Source of the DNA: Planctomycetota bacterium
GTDB lineage: Bacteria > Planctomycetota > Brocadiia > Brocadiales > Bathyanammoxibiaceae
Assembly (NCBI GenBank): GCA_023261505.1
Contig: JAHFOV010000017.1
Location: 1 to 37,935 of the forward strand
Direction of reading: 5' to 3'
DNA: 37,935 nt
How positions within the stretch are numbered: position 1 is the stretch's first letter; the number at the start of each line of letters is the position of its first letter. Both the position numbers and the translations under genes were made by a program. This document shows positions 8,901-17,724 of this stretch, piece after piece. The notes below the pieces were generated by a model, which made no database searches, was not told the DNA's origin, and saw nothing but the letters and a program-made list of their open reading frames with translations.

Positions 8901-9070
8901 ATTACTTGACCTCGGTCTCTATTTATTAGAAGATATACGAACAAATGAAGATATTAGTATACCCATCCATGCGATTTTTAGCCACTATTTTAAGTATGGT
9001 GGGGGGTCTTGACTTGTTAGTGTCCTGGCTTTACAAATTCGCTAGAAGGCTTAAATTTATTAAATAATGG

Positions 9071-9147
9071 GCCCCCATAGCTCAGTTGAATAGAGCGCTG
9101 GCCTCCGGAGCCAGAGGTCGCAGGTTTGAGTCCTGCTGGGGGTGCCA
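9071..9147 (+). tRNA. tRNA-Arg (anticodon CCG) with encoded CCA
   Basis: A 77-base cloverleaf: acceptor GCCCCCA with TGGGGGT (first pair G-U), D arm GCTC/GAGC, anticodon stem CTGGC/GCCAG with loop CTCCGGA (anticodon CCG, reads CGG), variable AGGTC, T arm GCAGG/CCTGC, discriminator G and encoded CCA. The nearly universal G19-C56 elbow pair is replaced. The D loop reads AGTTGAATA (A at 19) and the T loop TTTGAGT (U at 56), a compensatory A19-U56 pair. It is a single tRNA gene with no other RNA gene nearby. Confidence 0.95.
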
Positions 9148-9202
9148 ACCTTCTTTATAGTTTTTACCCAAGAAGTGTTCCCTCATTACTGCCCTTTTAC
9201 TT

Positions 9203-10774
9203 CTAGTTAAAGAGTAAAAGATACCTATTGTCAGACCCTAATTCTATTGCATGTAATGAGGAAAAATTTTTGTTCAGGGATTTGTAGTCTTTTAACCTAA
9301 TAATGCAGTAACTTCTTTCTGAGGAATTGAGAAGTCGCATCAAATCGTCCTTGTTGCCAATAATACTTATTTTATTGTTTGTGTAAAAGCTATAACGACT
9401 GTTTGATTCTCTATAAATGTAAAGTCTGGCACCGTTATCCACCAAGCCGTTTACTTCTTTACATAAGTCTCTGGTTGACAATAGGTAGCTTATACTGGGC
9501 AAGAAGTAAAAAACCTGTGAAATGGCACAAATGCTAAGGGAAATGAGACAGGATAAAAAAAAGGGATAAAACGAATTGCTCCGAATACTTAAAATTACCA
9601 GCGTGGCAAAAAAAGCGATGCTAATGAATGTGACAGCTATGATATAGTTGGTCCCAACGGTAGGATTATTTGCTATCTTACCTGTAATAAGTCCAATTAG
9701 AATAGCGATTAAGCATAAGCCAAAGGTCCTTACGTCTGGCCACTTCATTAACTTACCCTCCGGGATATGCGTATCAAAGAAGTGTGCTATTACGATGCAA
9801 AAGGCAGGATAGCTAGGGAGGATATATGAGCTTCTTCTTATCAAACATAGAAAAAAACCTAGAAATATGACCGCTACCCAGATAAGGGGGAATACCATCT
9901 CCTCACGTTTATCTCTCCTAGAAAAATAGTTATAAACTATCAGGGGAAAGAAGAATGCCCACGGTGCAAGGCCAATAAACAAATCCCCCATATATCCAAG
10001 AGCTCTTATCAGCTCTCTGGACCTTCCAGTTGTATATCGTGATATGTTTTCTGACAGGAAACCGCTCGAATAATCCTTGCCCCCTTCTATATAAGCAGGA
10101 ACGGTCCAGGCAAGCAAGGGTATAAGGAGAAGAATAACACTCAAAAAAAAGTCCTTACGGAGTAGGAACCTCAGGTCACGGCTGTACGCAAGATATAAAA
10201 AGATACTAGCTGCTGGAAAAGGAAGGCTTAGGGGTCCCTTGGTTAAAGCCGCAAGTCCCATTGCGAAACCAGAAAGGAGCAGGTATATCCTTTGCTTGTG
10301 TGTGTATCCATAATAAAATGATGCCAGGGCGCAGGTGATGAAAAAGGTATACATGGCGTCTAAGCGTGCCACTCGTGCGAAGACGTGAAATTTGGGAGAA
10401 CAGGCCAACATTAGTGCCGCTAGTAAGCCTGCCCTGGGGCCGAAGAGATTCTTGCCCAAGAAGTAGGTGACTAGCACCGTCCCTATGGCACTAAATGCAG
10501 AAGGTAGGCGTGCTGTTACCTCTGTTACCTCTCCTGCGACCTTGCTTAGTAAGGCTACGACCCAAAAAAAGAGGGGTGGCTTGTTGTAATATGCTTCTCC
10601 GTTGAAGTAGGGAACCACCCAATGGCCACCGAGAAGCATCTCCTTTGATACCGTGGCATAGAGAAATTCTGACGTACCAGAGAACCCGGGTTCGCCTAAA
10701 AAGGGAAGATATAGCAGGGACGAGAAGGTAATGATTGTTAGAAGGTTCAAACTATCATTCTTTAGGTATCGCAT
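9203..10774 (-). CDS. GT39-type (ArnT/PMT-like) membrane glycosyltransferase
   Basis: A 523-residue protein with ~11-12 hydrophobic segments and the N-terminal layout of the dolichyl/undecaprenyl-phosphate-sugar glycosyltransferases (GT39/ArnT). It has an early transmembrane helix, the periplasmic loop EPGFSGTSEFLYATVSKEM, then YYNKPPLFFWVVAL. Such enzymes move a sugar from a polyprenyl carrier onto lipid A or proteins. At the place where the family usually has Asp-Glu before RYA, this protein reads Ser-Glu, so the first-loop acidic residue is altered. The ATG at 10774 is preferred because the first membrane helix follows at once. A TTG at 10813 would add 13 residues. Neither has a good SD. 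Acceptor unknown. AT-rich 3' half. Confidence 0.82.
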   Translation of the reverse strand: MRYLKNDSLNLLTIITFSSLLYLPFLGEPGFSGTSEFLYATVSKEMLLGGHWVVPYFNGEAYYNKPPLFFWVVALLSKVAGEVTEVTARLPSAFSAIGTVLVTYFLGKNLFGPRAGLLAALMLACSPKFHVFARVARLDAMYTFFITCALASFYYGYTHKQRIYLLLSGFAMGLAALTKGPLSLPFPAASIFLYLAYSRDLRFLLRKDFFLSVILLLIPLLAWTVPAYIEGGKDYSSGFLSENISRYTTGRSRELIRALGYMGDLFIGLAPWAFFFPLIVYNYFSRRDKREEMVFPLIWVAVIFLGFFLCLIRRSSYILPSYPAFCIVIAHFFDTHIPEGKLMKWPDVRTFGLCLIAILIGLITGKIANNPTVGTNYIIAVTFISIAFFATLVILSIRSNSFYPFFLSCLISLSICAISQVFYFLPSISYLLSTRDLCKEVNGLVDNGARLYIYRESNSRYSFYTNNKISIIGNKDDLMRLLNSSERSYCIIRLKDYKSLNKNFSSLHAIELGSDNRYLLLFN

Positions 10775-10882
10775 CGAGCTAAATATTATTTCCGCATTTG
10801 CCAAAATAGTCAATAGCCAAACAATGTTTTACTAAGAGGCCTAGTTTTATAAAAAAGACCAAAACTTATTCAGAAGACAAAG

Positions 10883-10898
10883 TTCGAGTTAACTCGAA
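10883..10898. promoter_or_regulatory. 16-bp perfect palindrome, candidate operator between divergent genes
   Basis: TTCGAGTTAACTCGAA is a perfect 16-bp palindrome in the gap between the divergent glycosyltransferase and diguanylate cyclase genes. It is followed by a T6 run on the plus strand, but no plus-strand gene ends here to need a terminator. A dimeric repressor site is the simplest reading. The binding protein is unknown. Confidence 0.4.
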
Positions 10899-10969
10899 AC
10901 TGCATTTTTTGCCCTCATACCTAATAAAAGTAATTTTTCTCTGAGATTTCTGGCGTTTATGAATTTTTG

Positions 10970-10978
10970 TGGTATAAT
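10970..10978 (+). promoter_or_regulatory. Extended -10 promoter for the diguanylate cyclase
   Basis: TGGTATAAT: a perfect TATAAT (10973-10978) with the extended TG two bases before. No good -35 hexamer is seen, as is usual for extended -10 promoters. Transcription would start near 10985, only ~14 bases before the ATG at 10999 (5 before the TTG at 10990). Confidence 0.55.
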
Positions 10979-10998
10979 TTTTTGGGTGTTTGAGCACG

Positions 10999-12135
10999 AT
11001 GCTGGAAAAATATCTCAAACTTGCTGATCCAAAATACATCCAACTCCGGAAAGATTACTCGGGGATTACCAATGAAGATGAATTCTTGCTGAAGGAGGCA
11101 AGACCCCTCATTGAGAAAAATATGAAAAAGCTTGCAGAGGGCTTCTGGTCTTATCTAATGAAATTTGAAGAGACGAAGCAAATATTAAAGGAAAGACAAA
11201 AGGCGGAAAACTTCAGAAATGCCCTGCCAAAATACATCCTGGAATTATTCTCTGGAGATTATGGGCCCTCCTACGTAGAAAAGCGAATAAACGTCGGCAT
11301 AGTGCATTATAAGCTGGGGCTTGCTCAAAGGTGGTATTTGGGGGCCTTGAATATCCTCAACCACTTCATTCATGATATTCTCAAGCCGCATTATAGCCAG
11401 GATAGCGAGAAGCTGGATAAGACGCTGAGGGCTCTGGAGAAGATGCTAAATTTTGATTACCAGTACATGGCTGAGGTGTACGATATGGAGCACGAGGGCA
11501 ACCTAGTAAATGCCCTTCAGAGGTTAAAGGAATCGGATACGAGGCTACGGGAACAACTGGCCTGTATTAGCGAGCTGAATAAGAAACTAGAAGAACTCTC
11601 CGTAAGAGATGGGCTAACAAATCTTTATAATCACAGGCATTGCATAGAATTAATCCAGCGAGAGTTTGAGCGAACCAGGCGCTATAATTACCCTCTTTCA
11701 TGCGTTATGATAGACATTGATTACTTCAAGGCGATAAATGACACCCATGGACATGGTTTTGGGGATTATATCCTTGAGGAGCTGGCCCTAATTATGAAGG
11801 GGCATTTTCGTGTTACAGACCTGCTCTTCCGATATGGTGGGGATGAGTTTATGGTGCTTCTGCCTGGCACCAATCCGGCTGATGCCCATGTGGCCTGCAG
11901 CCATCTACAAGAAAAGGTGGCAAAGCATAACTTCCACCACCAATCTGTCAATTATAAAGTTTCTTTGAGTATTGGGATATCAAGTACCCTGAACAAAAAT
12001 GTGCTCGGCCATCAGGATCTTATAAGAGCGAGCGATTCTGCCCTTTACGAGGCTAAACAGAAGAGAAACAGCATTGTATTGTGGGGGCATGGGGAGGAAA
12101 TGTGTCCTGATTTTCCCACTGAGCAGATATCCTGA
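10999..12135 (+). CDS. Globin-coupled sensor diguanylate cyclase
   Basis: Makes cyclic-di-GMP in response to a haem-bound gas, most likely oxygen. In the 378-aa form, residues ~10-155 form a sensor globin/protoglobin domain with the proximal-His signature INVGIVHYKLGL (His103) and the conserved RWYLGAL. A helical linker (~165-200) precedes the GGDEF domain (~200-370). The active site is RYGGDEF (280-284), so the cyclase is predicted active. RVTD (271-274) lies five residues before it, the product-inhibition I-site. There is no membrane segment. ATG at 10999 is chosen. A TTG three codons earlier is also open. No SD is visible and the predicted transcript start is very close, so initiation may be almost leaderless. 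Confidence 0.9.
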   Translation: MLEKYLKLADPKYIQLRKDYSGITNEDEFLLKEARPLIEKNMKKLAEGFWSYLMKFEETKQILKERQKAENFRNALPKYILELFSGDYGPSYVEKRINVGIVHYKLGLAQRWYLGALNILNHFIHDILKPHYSQDSEKLDKTLRALEKMLNFDYQYMAEVYDMEHEGNLVNALQRLKESDTRLREQLACISELNKKLEELSVRDGLTNLYNHRHCIELIQREFERTRRYNYPLSCVMIDIDYFKAINDTHGHGFGDYILEELALIMKGHFRVTDLLFRYGGDEFMVLLPGTNPADAHVACSHLQEKVAKHNFHHQSVNYKVSLSIGISSTLNKNVLGHQDLIRASDSALYEAKQKRNSIVLWGHGEEMCPDFPTEQIS

Positions 12136-12259
12136 GCGAGCCAACTGCCCGCCATTTGACTGGCAGACTACTATATTGCAGGCAATAGGAAGCAGTAAAA
12201 AAGGGAGGCATTATTGAACCCCTTTTCCGCCCTACGTGGACAAATGTACTAAAGGATGA

Positions 12260-14743
12260 GTGCTAGTGAGACACCGTCCGCTCCTCTTCATTATCTTCGG
12301 CTTTGCCATTGGCATATGCCTGGATTATCTACTCGAAACTAGTCTCCCGCTACTTCTGGCTCTAACCTTTGGGGCTTTAGGGGGATGTTGGGCCCTCGTA
12401 TTTCTCCTGCACAGGGGTCAAGTGTATATGCTTTGCTGCCTGCTACTTTCCTTATTATCTGGTGCAGCTTATCACCACGTACGCTTTTATTCATTTAGAA
12501 ATACTGATATTGGCCACTTCGTTAGCGAGCAAAAAACCCTTATGAGAATAAAGGGAGTAGTGATTGAACCCTCCTTTGTCCAGGCCGTGGTTTCCTCTGT
12601 CCTTCCGTGGAAGGAAGCAGAGGGGGATATGAAGCGTTCCCAATTTCTACTAAAGGTAAAGGCAACAGAAGGGCGGTCACGAGGGTACAAGCTAGGGGGA
12701 GTGGTACGGGTTAGAGTATACGACCATGAGCCTCCAGCGTTGAGATATGGTCAGGAGGTAGAGATTCTGGGTGATGTCTATGCCCCTCCGAGGCCCAGAA
12801 ATCCAGGGCAGATAGATTACAAAAGCTATCTCCAGGGAAGGCTGCCCAGTATAAGGGCAATTGCCAACGTGCAGGGTAGGCAAAATGTAAAGGTCCTCGC
12901 CAACGGCCAAGGAAATCCCTTTTTTCATCTCGTGTATTTCTTGAAGGAGAGAATGGCTGCGGGAATAACCCGCTCAGCCTTACCTGATAGCGCTGCTACC
13001 ATGGTGGCGCTAGTGTGGGGTGTAAGGGAGGAAATACCCAGAGAGGTGCTGGATGACTTTATCAAAACTGGCACTTACCACTTTCTAGCGGTAAGTGGCA
13101 TGCAGGTGGGAATGCTAGTGATAACACTTCATTTCTTTCTACTCCTCATAAAAATCCCCAGGAGGCATATTGCTCTTGTTGTAATGTCAGCTTCTGTCTT
13201 GTACGCCTTTCTAACAGGACTTGAGCCACCGGTTCTCAGGGCTACTTTTTTGACCGTATTTTGTTACGGTGCCCTGTTAGTGAAAAGGGATTGGGACCTT
13301 CCCAATGGGACTTCTGCTGCGGTGCTGGTGACCCTTCTTTTTAATCCCTCAGATCTCTTTAACCCGAGTTTTCAACTTTCGCTGGCTGGGTTTCTTGGGC
13401 TGGTATACCTGGCGCATCGTATAGAATCGCTATTATGGGGTTCTTCGCTCCTTTTGGAGAGCCTCCGGTCCCCTGAGGAACGCTCGAAATTCTGGCTAAT
13501 TTGGGTATATTCTAGAAAGGCTTTTTGTGTGTCTACAGGTGCGTGGATGGTCACTGCACCTCTAGTTTTGTATTATTTCCACATATTTACGTCCTGGGGG
13601 GCTATACTTAGCCTCCTATTAACACCGATGGTATGGGTGCTAACCATAGGTGGTTTTTGCCTTTCTATTTTAGGACAGTTGTCCGTTACGGCGGCCATTC
13701 CTCTAGCTTATCTTGCAGAGGGTGCAGATGTCCTCATGAAAGGTATAATTTCCTGGTCTTCGTCTGTTCCGTTCACTTGCCTTTATGGCCCCTCTCCCTC
13801 CTGGCCGTGGCTTATGGTTTTCTACATTGTAGGGACTCTGGCTTTTCTTGTAAATGGTCTAGGCGTAAGGCTGGCATACATAGCAGGTGGTCTCCTTCTC
13901 GTAGGAAACATTTATTTCTACAGTGAGATGCTTCTCGGGCATAAGAGTTCTATGCGCGTTGTGGTATTAGATGTGGGTCATGGCAGTTGTGTCTTTGTAG
14001 AGTTCCCAAATGGGAGAACCATGATCTACGATGCGGGTTCTAGGGGTAGTTTTGATGTGGGCCACTACATAATAGCACCCTTTCTATGGCAACAAGGGGT
14101 TAAAAAGATCGACCTTGTTGTCGTGTCTCATGAAGACGAGGACCATTTTGATGCCCTGCCTTTTCTTACGAAAGGGTTTGGTATAGGTAAGGTATTAGTT
14201 AGTAATCACCTTATCGACTCAAAAAGGGGTCAGCCCCTTATAGACTTTCTTAAATACAGGGGTATAAAGGTAGAGGAAGTTCAAGAGGGTGTAGAGATAG
14301 ATGAGCTGGGTGAGGCGAGAGTAAGGGTATTAAATCCTCCCCCGGATAACCTGAGTCTTTCCGCTAACGATGCCTCCTGCGTGCTGCGGATAGATTATCA
14401 GGGACATTCCATGCTGTTGTGTGGCGACATAGAAGGACAGACCATGGGCAGATTTATTGCCTCTGAGGCCCAGATGGGGGCAGACATAGTGATGGCTCCC
14501 CATCATGGCAGTTACGTCGCAAACCTCGGTAAGTTTTTAGAGAGGGTCTCCCCTGAGTATATCGTGGTGAGTGCCGAAAGAAAAAATCTGCACCACTTCA
14601 CCACCCATGGAAAGGTTCTTTCTACATTCGAAGCAGGAGCTGTTAGCTTTACTGTAGAAAAAGGAGCTATAAAGGCCAATAGCTATTTAACCGATGTTTC
14701 CTCAGCAAAAAAGAGGGGTATGGCTATGGTTATCACTCAGTGA
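12260..14743 (+). CDS. comEC: ComEC/Rec2 family DNA uptake channel with metallo-beta-lactamase domain
   Basis: An 827-residue membrane protein of natural transformation. In order it has an N-terminal region with two or three membrane helices and a soluble OB-like domain (DUF4131, ~60-215), a multi-helix competence domain (~240-560) with the conserved GTYHFLAVSGMQVG segment, and a C-terminal metallo-beta-lactamase-like domain (~565-810) holding DVGHG, SHEDEDHFDAL (HxDxD type) and APHHGS. ComEC carries single-stranded DNA across the inner membrane, and the C-terminal domain is proposed to degrade the other strand. Start GTG at 12260, five bases after AAAGG. A GTG two codons on (12266) is possible. 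Its 3' end overlaps the convergent peptidyl-prolyl isomerase gene by 11 bases. Confidence 0.93.
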   Translation: MLVRHRPLLFIIFGFAIGICLDYLLETSLPLLLALTFGALGGCWALVFLLHRGQVYMLCCLLLSLLSGAAYHHVRFYSFRNTDIGHFVSEQKTLMRIKGVVIEPSFVQAVVSSVLPWKEAEGDMKRSQFLLKVKATEGRSRGYKLGGVVRVRVYDHEPPALRYGQEVEILGDVYAPPRPRNPGQIDYKSYLQGRLPSIRAIANVQGRQNVKVLANGQGNPFFHLVYFLKERMAAGITRSALPDSAATMVALVWGVREEIPREVLDDFIKTGTYHFLAVSGMQVGMLVITLHFFLLLIKIPRRHIALVVMSASVLYAFLTGLEPPVLRATFLTVFCYGALLVKRDWDLPNGTSAAVLVTLLFNPSDLFNPSFQLSLAGFLGLVYLAHRIESLLWGSSLLLESLRSPEERSKFWLIWVYSRKAFCVSTGAWMVTAPLVLYYFHIFTSWGAILSLLLTPMVWVLTIGGFCLSILGQLSVTAAIPLAYLAEGADVLMKGIISWSSSVPFTCLYGPSPSWPWLMVFYIVGTLAFLVNGLGVRLAYIAGGLLLVGNIYFYSEMLLGHKSSMRVVVLDVGHGSCVFVEFPNGRTMIYDAGSRGSFDVGHYIIAPFLWQQGVKKIDLVVVSHEDEDHFDALPFLTKGFGIGKVLVSNHLIDSKRGQPLIDFLKYRGIKVEEVQEGVEIDELGEARVRVLNPPPDNLSLSANDASCVLRIDYQGHSMLLCGDIEGQTMGRFIASEAQMGADIVMAPHHGSYVANLGKFLERVSPEYIVVSAERKNLHHFTTHGKVLSTFEAGAVSFTVEKGAIKANSYLTDVSSAKKRGMAMVITQ

Positions 14744-15644
14744 TTTCTACCTTGGCCTCTTGCCTGAGCTTCTGAATTAACTTGTCGGTCTGGTCTTCAA
14801 TATAATCCTCTTTCACCTGTTCTTTGACATCATCGTAGGTGACTGCTTTTCTATCAGCTACCTTTATGATGTGATAACCGACTTCAGTCTTTACGGGGCC
14901 GCTAATCTGTCCTGGTTTTAGTGCAAAGGCTGTTGCGGCAAACGCCTCCAATACCTGCCCCTTCCTTGGGAAATACCCAATGTCACCCCCTCTTTCAGAA
15001 GAAGGACAGTCCGAGTATTTCTTGGCAAGCTCAGCGAAATCTGCACCATTATCTAGCTCTTTCTTTATGCTTTCTATCTTTTGCTTTGCCTTGTTCAGTT
15101 CTTCCGGAGATTCCATTGGATTTGTCTTCACCAGGATGTGGCTGGCTCGGACCATCTCCCCACTGTATGTATCCTTATTCTTAAGAAAATAATCATTGAT
15201 GGTTTTATCGTCTGCTGCCTTTTCAAAGTATAACCTGAGCCCAAGGGAGGCCTTAAACTCGTCCAGGTTTGTATCTTGAGATTCAAGAAGTTCTTCCAAT
15301 GTTGAGCCTGCTGTAGTTGGGTTGCCCTTCATACGATCCCTTATATTACTTACAGTTTTTTCCACTTCTTGGGAAACGCTATTACCCCCTTCTTTTTTTA
15401 AGAACTGAACTATTAAGTGCTGTATAACCATTCTCTCAACTATTTCCTTTTTAACGACAGGGAGCATACTGGGATCCAGGTCTTTGTATCGATCTAATTT
15501 CTTATCTACTTCCTGGGAATATATCTTCTCTCCATTTACTGTGGCAATTGGTTTATTTGCGGTCGCACCACTGACATTAGTAAACAGAATGCCAGAAATT
15601 GTCAGTGCCAAAAATGACCCAATTAAATAAAAGGGCTTTTTCAC
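14733..15644 (-). CDS. Exported parvulin-type peptidyl-prolyl isomerase (SurA/PrsA-like)
   Basis: A 303-residue periplasmic folding helper. An N-terminal signal peptide (FYLIGSFLALTISGILF, cut near ATA/NKP) is followed by a helical SurA-N-like region (~30-160). The parvulin domain (~165-260) has ASHILVK near its start, the GGDIGYF strand, LKPGQISGPVKTEVGYHIIKV, and a helical tail. Such proteins catalyse cis-trans proline isomerisation and escort outer-membrane proteins. The ATG at 15644 is preceded by GAGGAAA. The stop falls inside the 3' end of comEC on the other strand, so the two genes overlap tail to tail. It has its own promoter region (15645-15801) separating it from pyrK. Confidence 0.92.
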   Translation of the reverse strand: MKKPFYLIGSFLALTISGILFTNVSGATANKPIATVNGEKIYSQEVDKKLDRYKDLDPSMLPVVKKEIVERMVIQHLIVQFLKKEGGNSVSQEVEKTVSNIRDRMKGNPTTAGSTLEELLESQDTNLDEFKASLGLRLYFEKAADDKTINDYFLKNKDTYSGEMVRASHILVKTNPMESPEELNKAKQKIESIKKELDNGADFAELAKKYSDCPSSERGGDIGYFPRKGQVLEAFAATAFALKPGQISGPVKTEVGYHIIKVADRKAVTYDDVKEQVKEDYIEDQTDKLIQKLRQEAKVEITE

Positions 15645-15801
15645 AAGAATTTCCTCTCTATTAAAAATAAAAATGGATATAACACCGCATCGTCTGTTTA
15701 AAACGTTATTGTTTGGCTGCGGGCGCCTACAATAAAAATTATTTTAATTAATGGTGGTAAGTTGTCAATAGGATTTTAGGCTAAATTGGCGATGGTACGC
15801 C

Positions 15802-16659
15802 TCAGGCAGAAGGGTGTTTATTAGGTCGTCTATTTCCGCCTAGATATTCCTCAATGGACACCCTGCGGCCGTTTCTAAGCCGTGCATACCTGCCGAAGTC
15901 TTCCAATGTCCGCAGCTTCTCACAGTCGAGCACCGGTCCCTCTATACATAACCTAAGCCCGTTACAGCTGCACTGCCCGCATAACCCGACGGCACATTTT
16001 ATGTAGCGCTCCAGGGATGCCTGCATGTAGATATTATATTGCATTGCAAAATCTAATACCTTTACCATCATGGCCTCCGGGCCACAGGTATATAGGACAT
16101 CAAATCTGTAGTGTCTGTACAAATCCTCCAGCAAGTCAGTGGGGACACCCTTTGTCCCTGCTGAACCGTCCTCTGTACAGAGGAGCATGTCTTTTGTCGG
16201 GAGTGGCCCTGCCACCTTGAATCGGTTGCGGTAGAGGAGATCAGAAGCCGTCCTAGCCCCTTGCACCACCACCAAATCTCCTAGCCTCTCAATGAGTGTC
16301 GCTAAGGAGGCCATGCCTACCCCACCTCCCACCACACAGGCCCTCCCTACATCCAATAGATTCGCTTCGCTCACTACAAGATTAAAGGCGCTACCGAAAG
16401 GCCCCCTTATGCCTACCCACTCCCCAGCCTTCATCTCGTGGAGCCTATGAGTGAATTTGCCTTTGAGGGCAACGGTTATGCCAAAGAAGTCTTTACCGTG
16501 ATAGGAGATACTGAAGGGCTTTTCATCTAATCCGGGTATCCAGAGCATAACGAATTGCCCTGGCTGGTATTCCAGTCCTTTTCTAAACATAAAACTCCTG
16601 GCCAGGGGTGATTCCTGGATTACCTCCTCAATCTTCATCATTATTGGTTCAAGGAGCAA
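15802..16659 (-). CDS. pyrK: Dihydroorotate dehydrogenase electron-transfer subunit (PyrK-type)
   Basis: A 285-residue ferredoxin-reductase-like protein: an FAD domain (YQPGQFVMLWIPG, then EKPFSISY), an NAD-binding domain (VVGGGVGMASL, later TCGPEAMMVKVL) and a C-terminal [2Fe-2S] cluster with CAVGLCGQCSCNGLRLC. The short loop before the last Cys is typical of many non-Firmicute PyrK proteins. It would move electrons from PyrD to NAD+. Start: the TTG at 16659 follows AGAAGG and, further up, a strong GGAGG. The later ATG codons (16641, 16638) lack an SD. pyrD lies upstream on the same strand but 2.3 kb away, split from pyrK by restriction-modification remnants. Confidence 0.85.
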   Translation of the reverse strand: MLLEPIMMKIEEVIQESPLARSFMFRKGLEYQPGQFVMLWIPGLDEKPFSISYHGKDFFGITVALKGKFTHRLHEMKAGEWVGIRGPFGSAFNLVVSEANLLDVGRACVVGGGVGMASLATLIERLGDLVVVQGARTASDLLYRNRFKVAGPLPTKDMLLCTEDGSAGTKGVPTDLLEDLYRHYRFDVLYTCGPEAMMVKVLDFAMQYNIYMQASLERYIKCAVGLCGQCSCNGLRLCIEGPVLDCEKLRTLEDFGRYARLRNGRRVSIEEYLGGNRRPNKHPSA

Positions 16660-16687
16660 CGCCTTCTAAACACCTCCTTCGGTAAAA

Positions 16688-17631
16688 TCACAATATATCT
16701 CTAAAAAAATCTCCCCAGTCTTGTTCGGAAAACTTTAGCTCATTACATTTCACAAGGTGTTTATCTTCGTAAATTTCAAACTCACCTCCTATATAGGGCA
16801 GTTTATCTCCCTTGTGCATGAGTGTAGATTCTGATGTTTTAAAGAAGCCGCAGGTAAATGCCTTAATTGCCATCTGTTCGCCGTAGGCTGTTTCTTTAAT
16901 AAAGTTTACTAGGTCCATAGTGTCAGAAGCAGTTATATCTTTTTGTATCTTTTCTTTAACAAAGTTTAGGAGTTTTTCTAAACTGCTGATGTAGGCAAGG
17001 AGACTTTAACCAAAATTCCATAGTCTGCATTTCTAGGGGCTTCTGCCCAGATGCTTTCAAGTGTATCAGTGGACTTGATACTGACTATCTTTTTTGAATC
17101 TACTATGTCTGATTTGAAGGTTTCTATCTCTCTATCAATTCTCCAATCTAAAGTTACATCTCTACCAAATTTTTGCTTCGCAAATTTTTTAAAAGCAACC
17201 TCTCCTATTTCCCCTTTAAAAACATCAGAACAAATTTGTTCAAAATATCTTTCTTCTCCTCTTCTTACTTTTGCATTCATAGGCGCTCGTGTTTCGCCTC
17301 TCAGCATTTTGTAAGGTATTGCTAAAGAAAATATAAGAAGTTTTAACAGCTCCTTGTCGTCTGCGCTTATTTGAAGTGTATTTGGGACTAACCTTCTTTC
17401 TATCCAATATTTGATTTTTTCAGGGTCTACAATATATTGCGTTCTACCTTTAATTTTCTTAATATCAACAACGTTCATTTCATTTACTCTGATTGCAGAA
17501 AGGACGAGACTGAAAATCTCATCCTCATTGTAATTTCCTGAAATATCTTTGAATGTGGAAGTGAACTCCTCCAATTTTCCCCTAATTTCTGTTTTGTTAT
17601 TCAATTCTGTCTTGGTAAAGATTATTGTCAT
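16688..17631 (-). pseudogene. Type II-like restriction endonuclease broken by a one-base frameshift
   Basis: The first frame (17631 to 16978) encodes 217 aa ending LVKVSLPTSAV-stop. The next frame (through 16688) continues naturally as LEKLLNFVKEKIQKDIT and on through FRDIL. Reading TTTT instead of TTT at about 16984 restores one frame of ~314 aa, so one base has been lost. Around residues ~138-195, GEIGEVAFKKF, KSDIV and VSIKSTDTLESIWAEAP resemble the PD-(D/E)xK core of certain type II enzymes (pattern SIKST...W...P followed by LVKV). It lies downstream of a wHTH nuclease-like gene and a truncated methyltransferase on the same strand. The region is visibly more AT-rich than its neighbours, suggesting horizontal origin. 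Confidence 0.72.
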
Positions 17632-17724
17632 AATTTTTTCCTATACCTAATTAACACCTTCAAAGGTGAATTCTTCAGATTCCATCGTTTTAAAACATAA
17701 TTGATCTAACATATATCTCCATTA

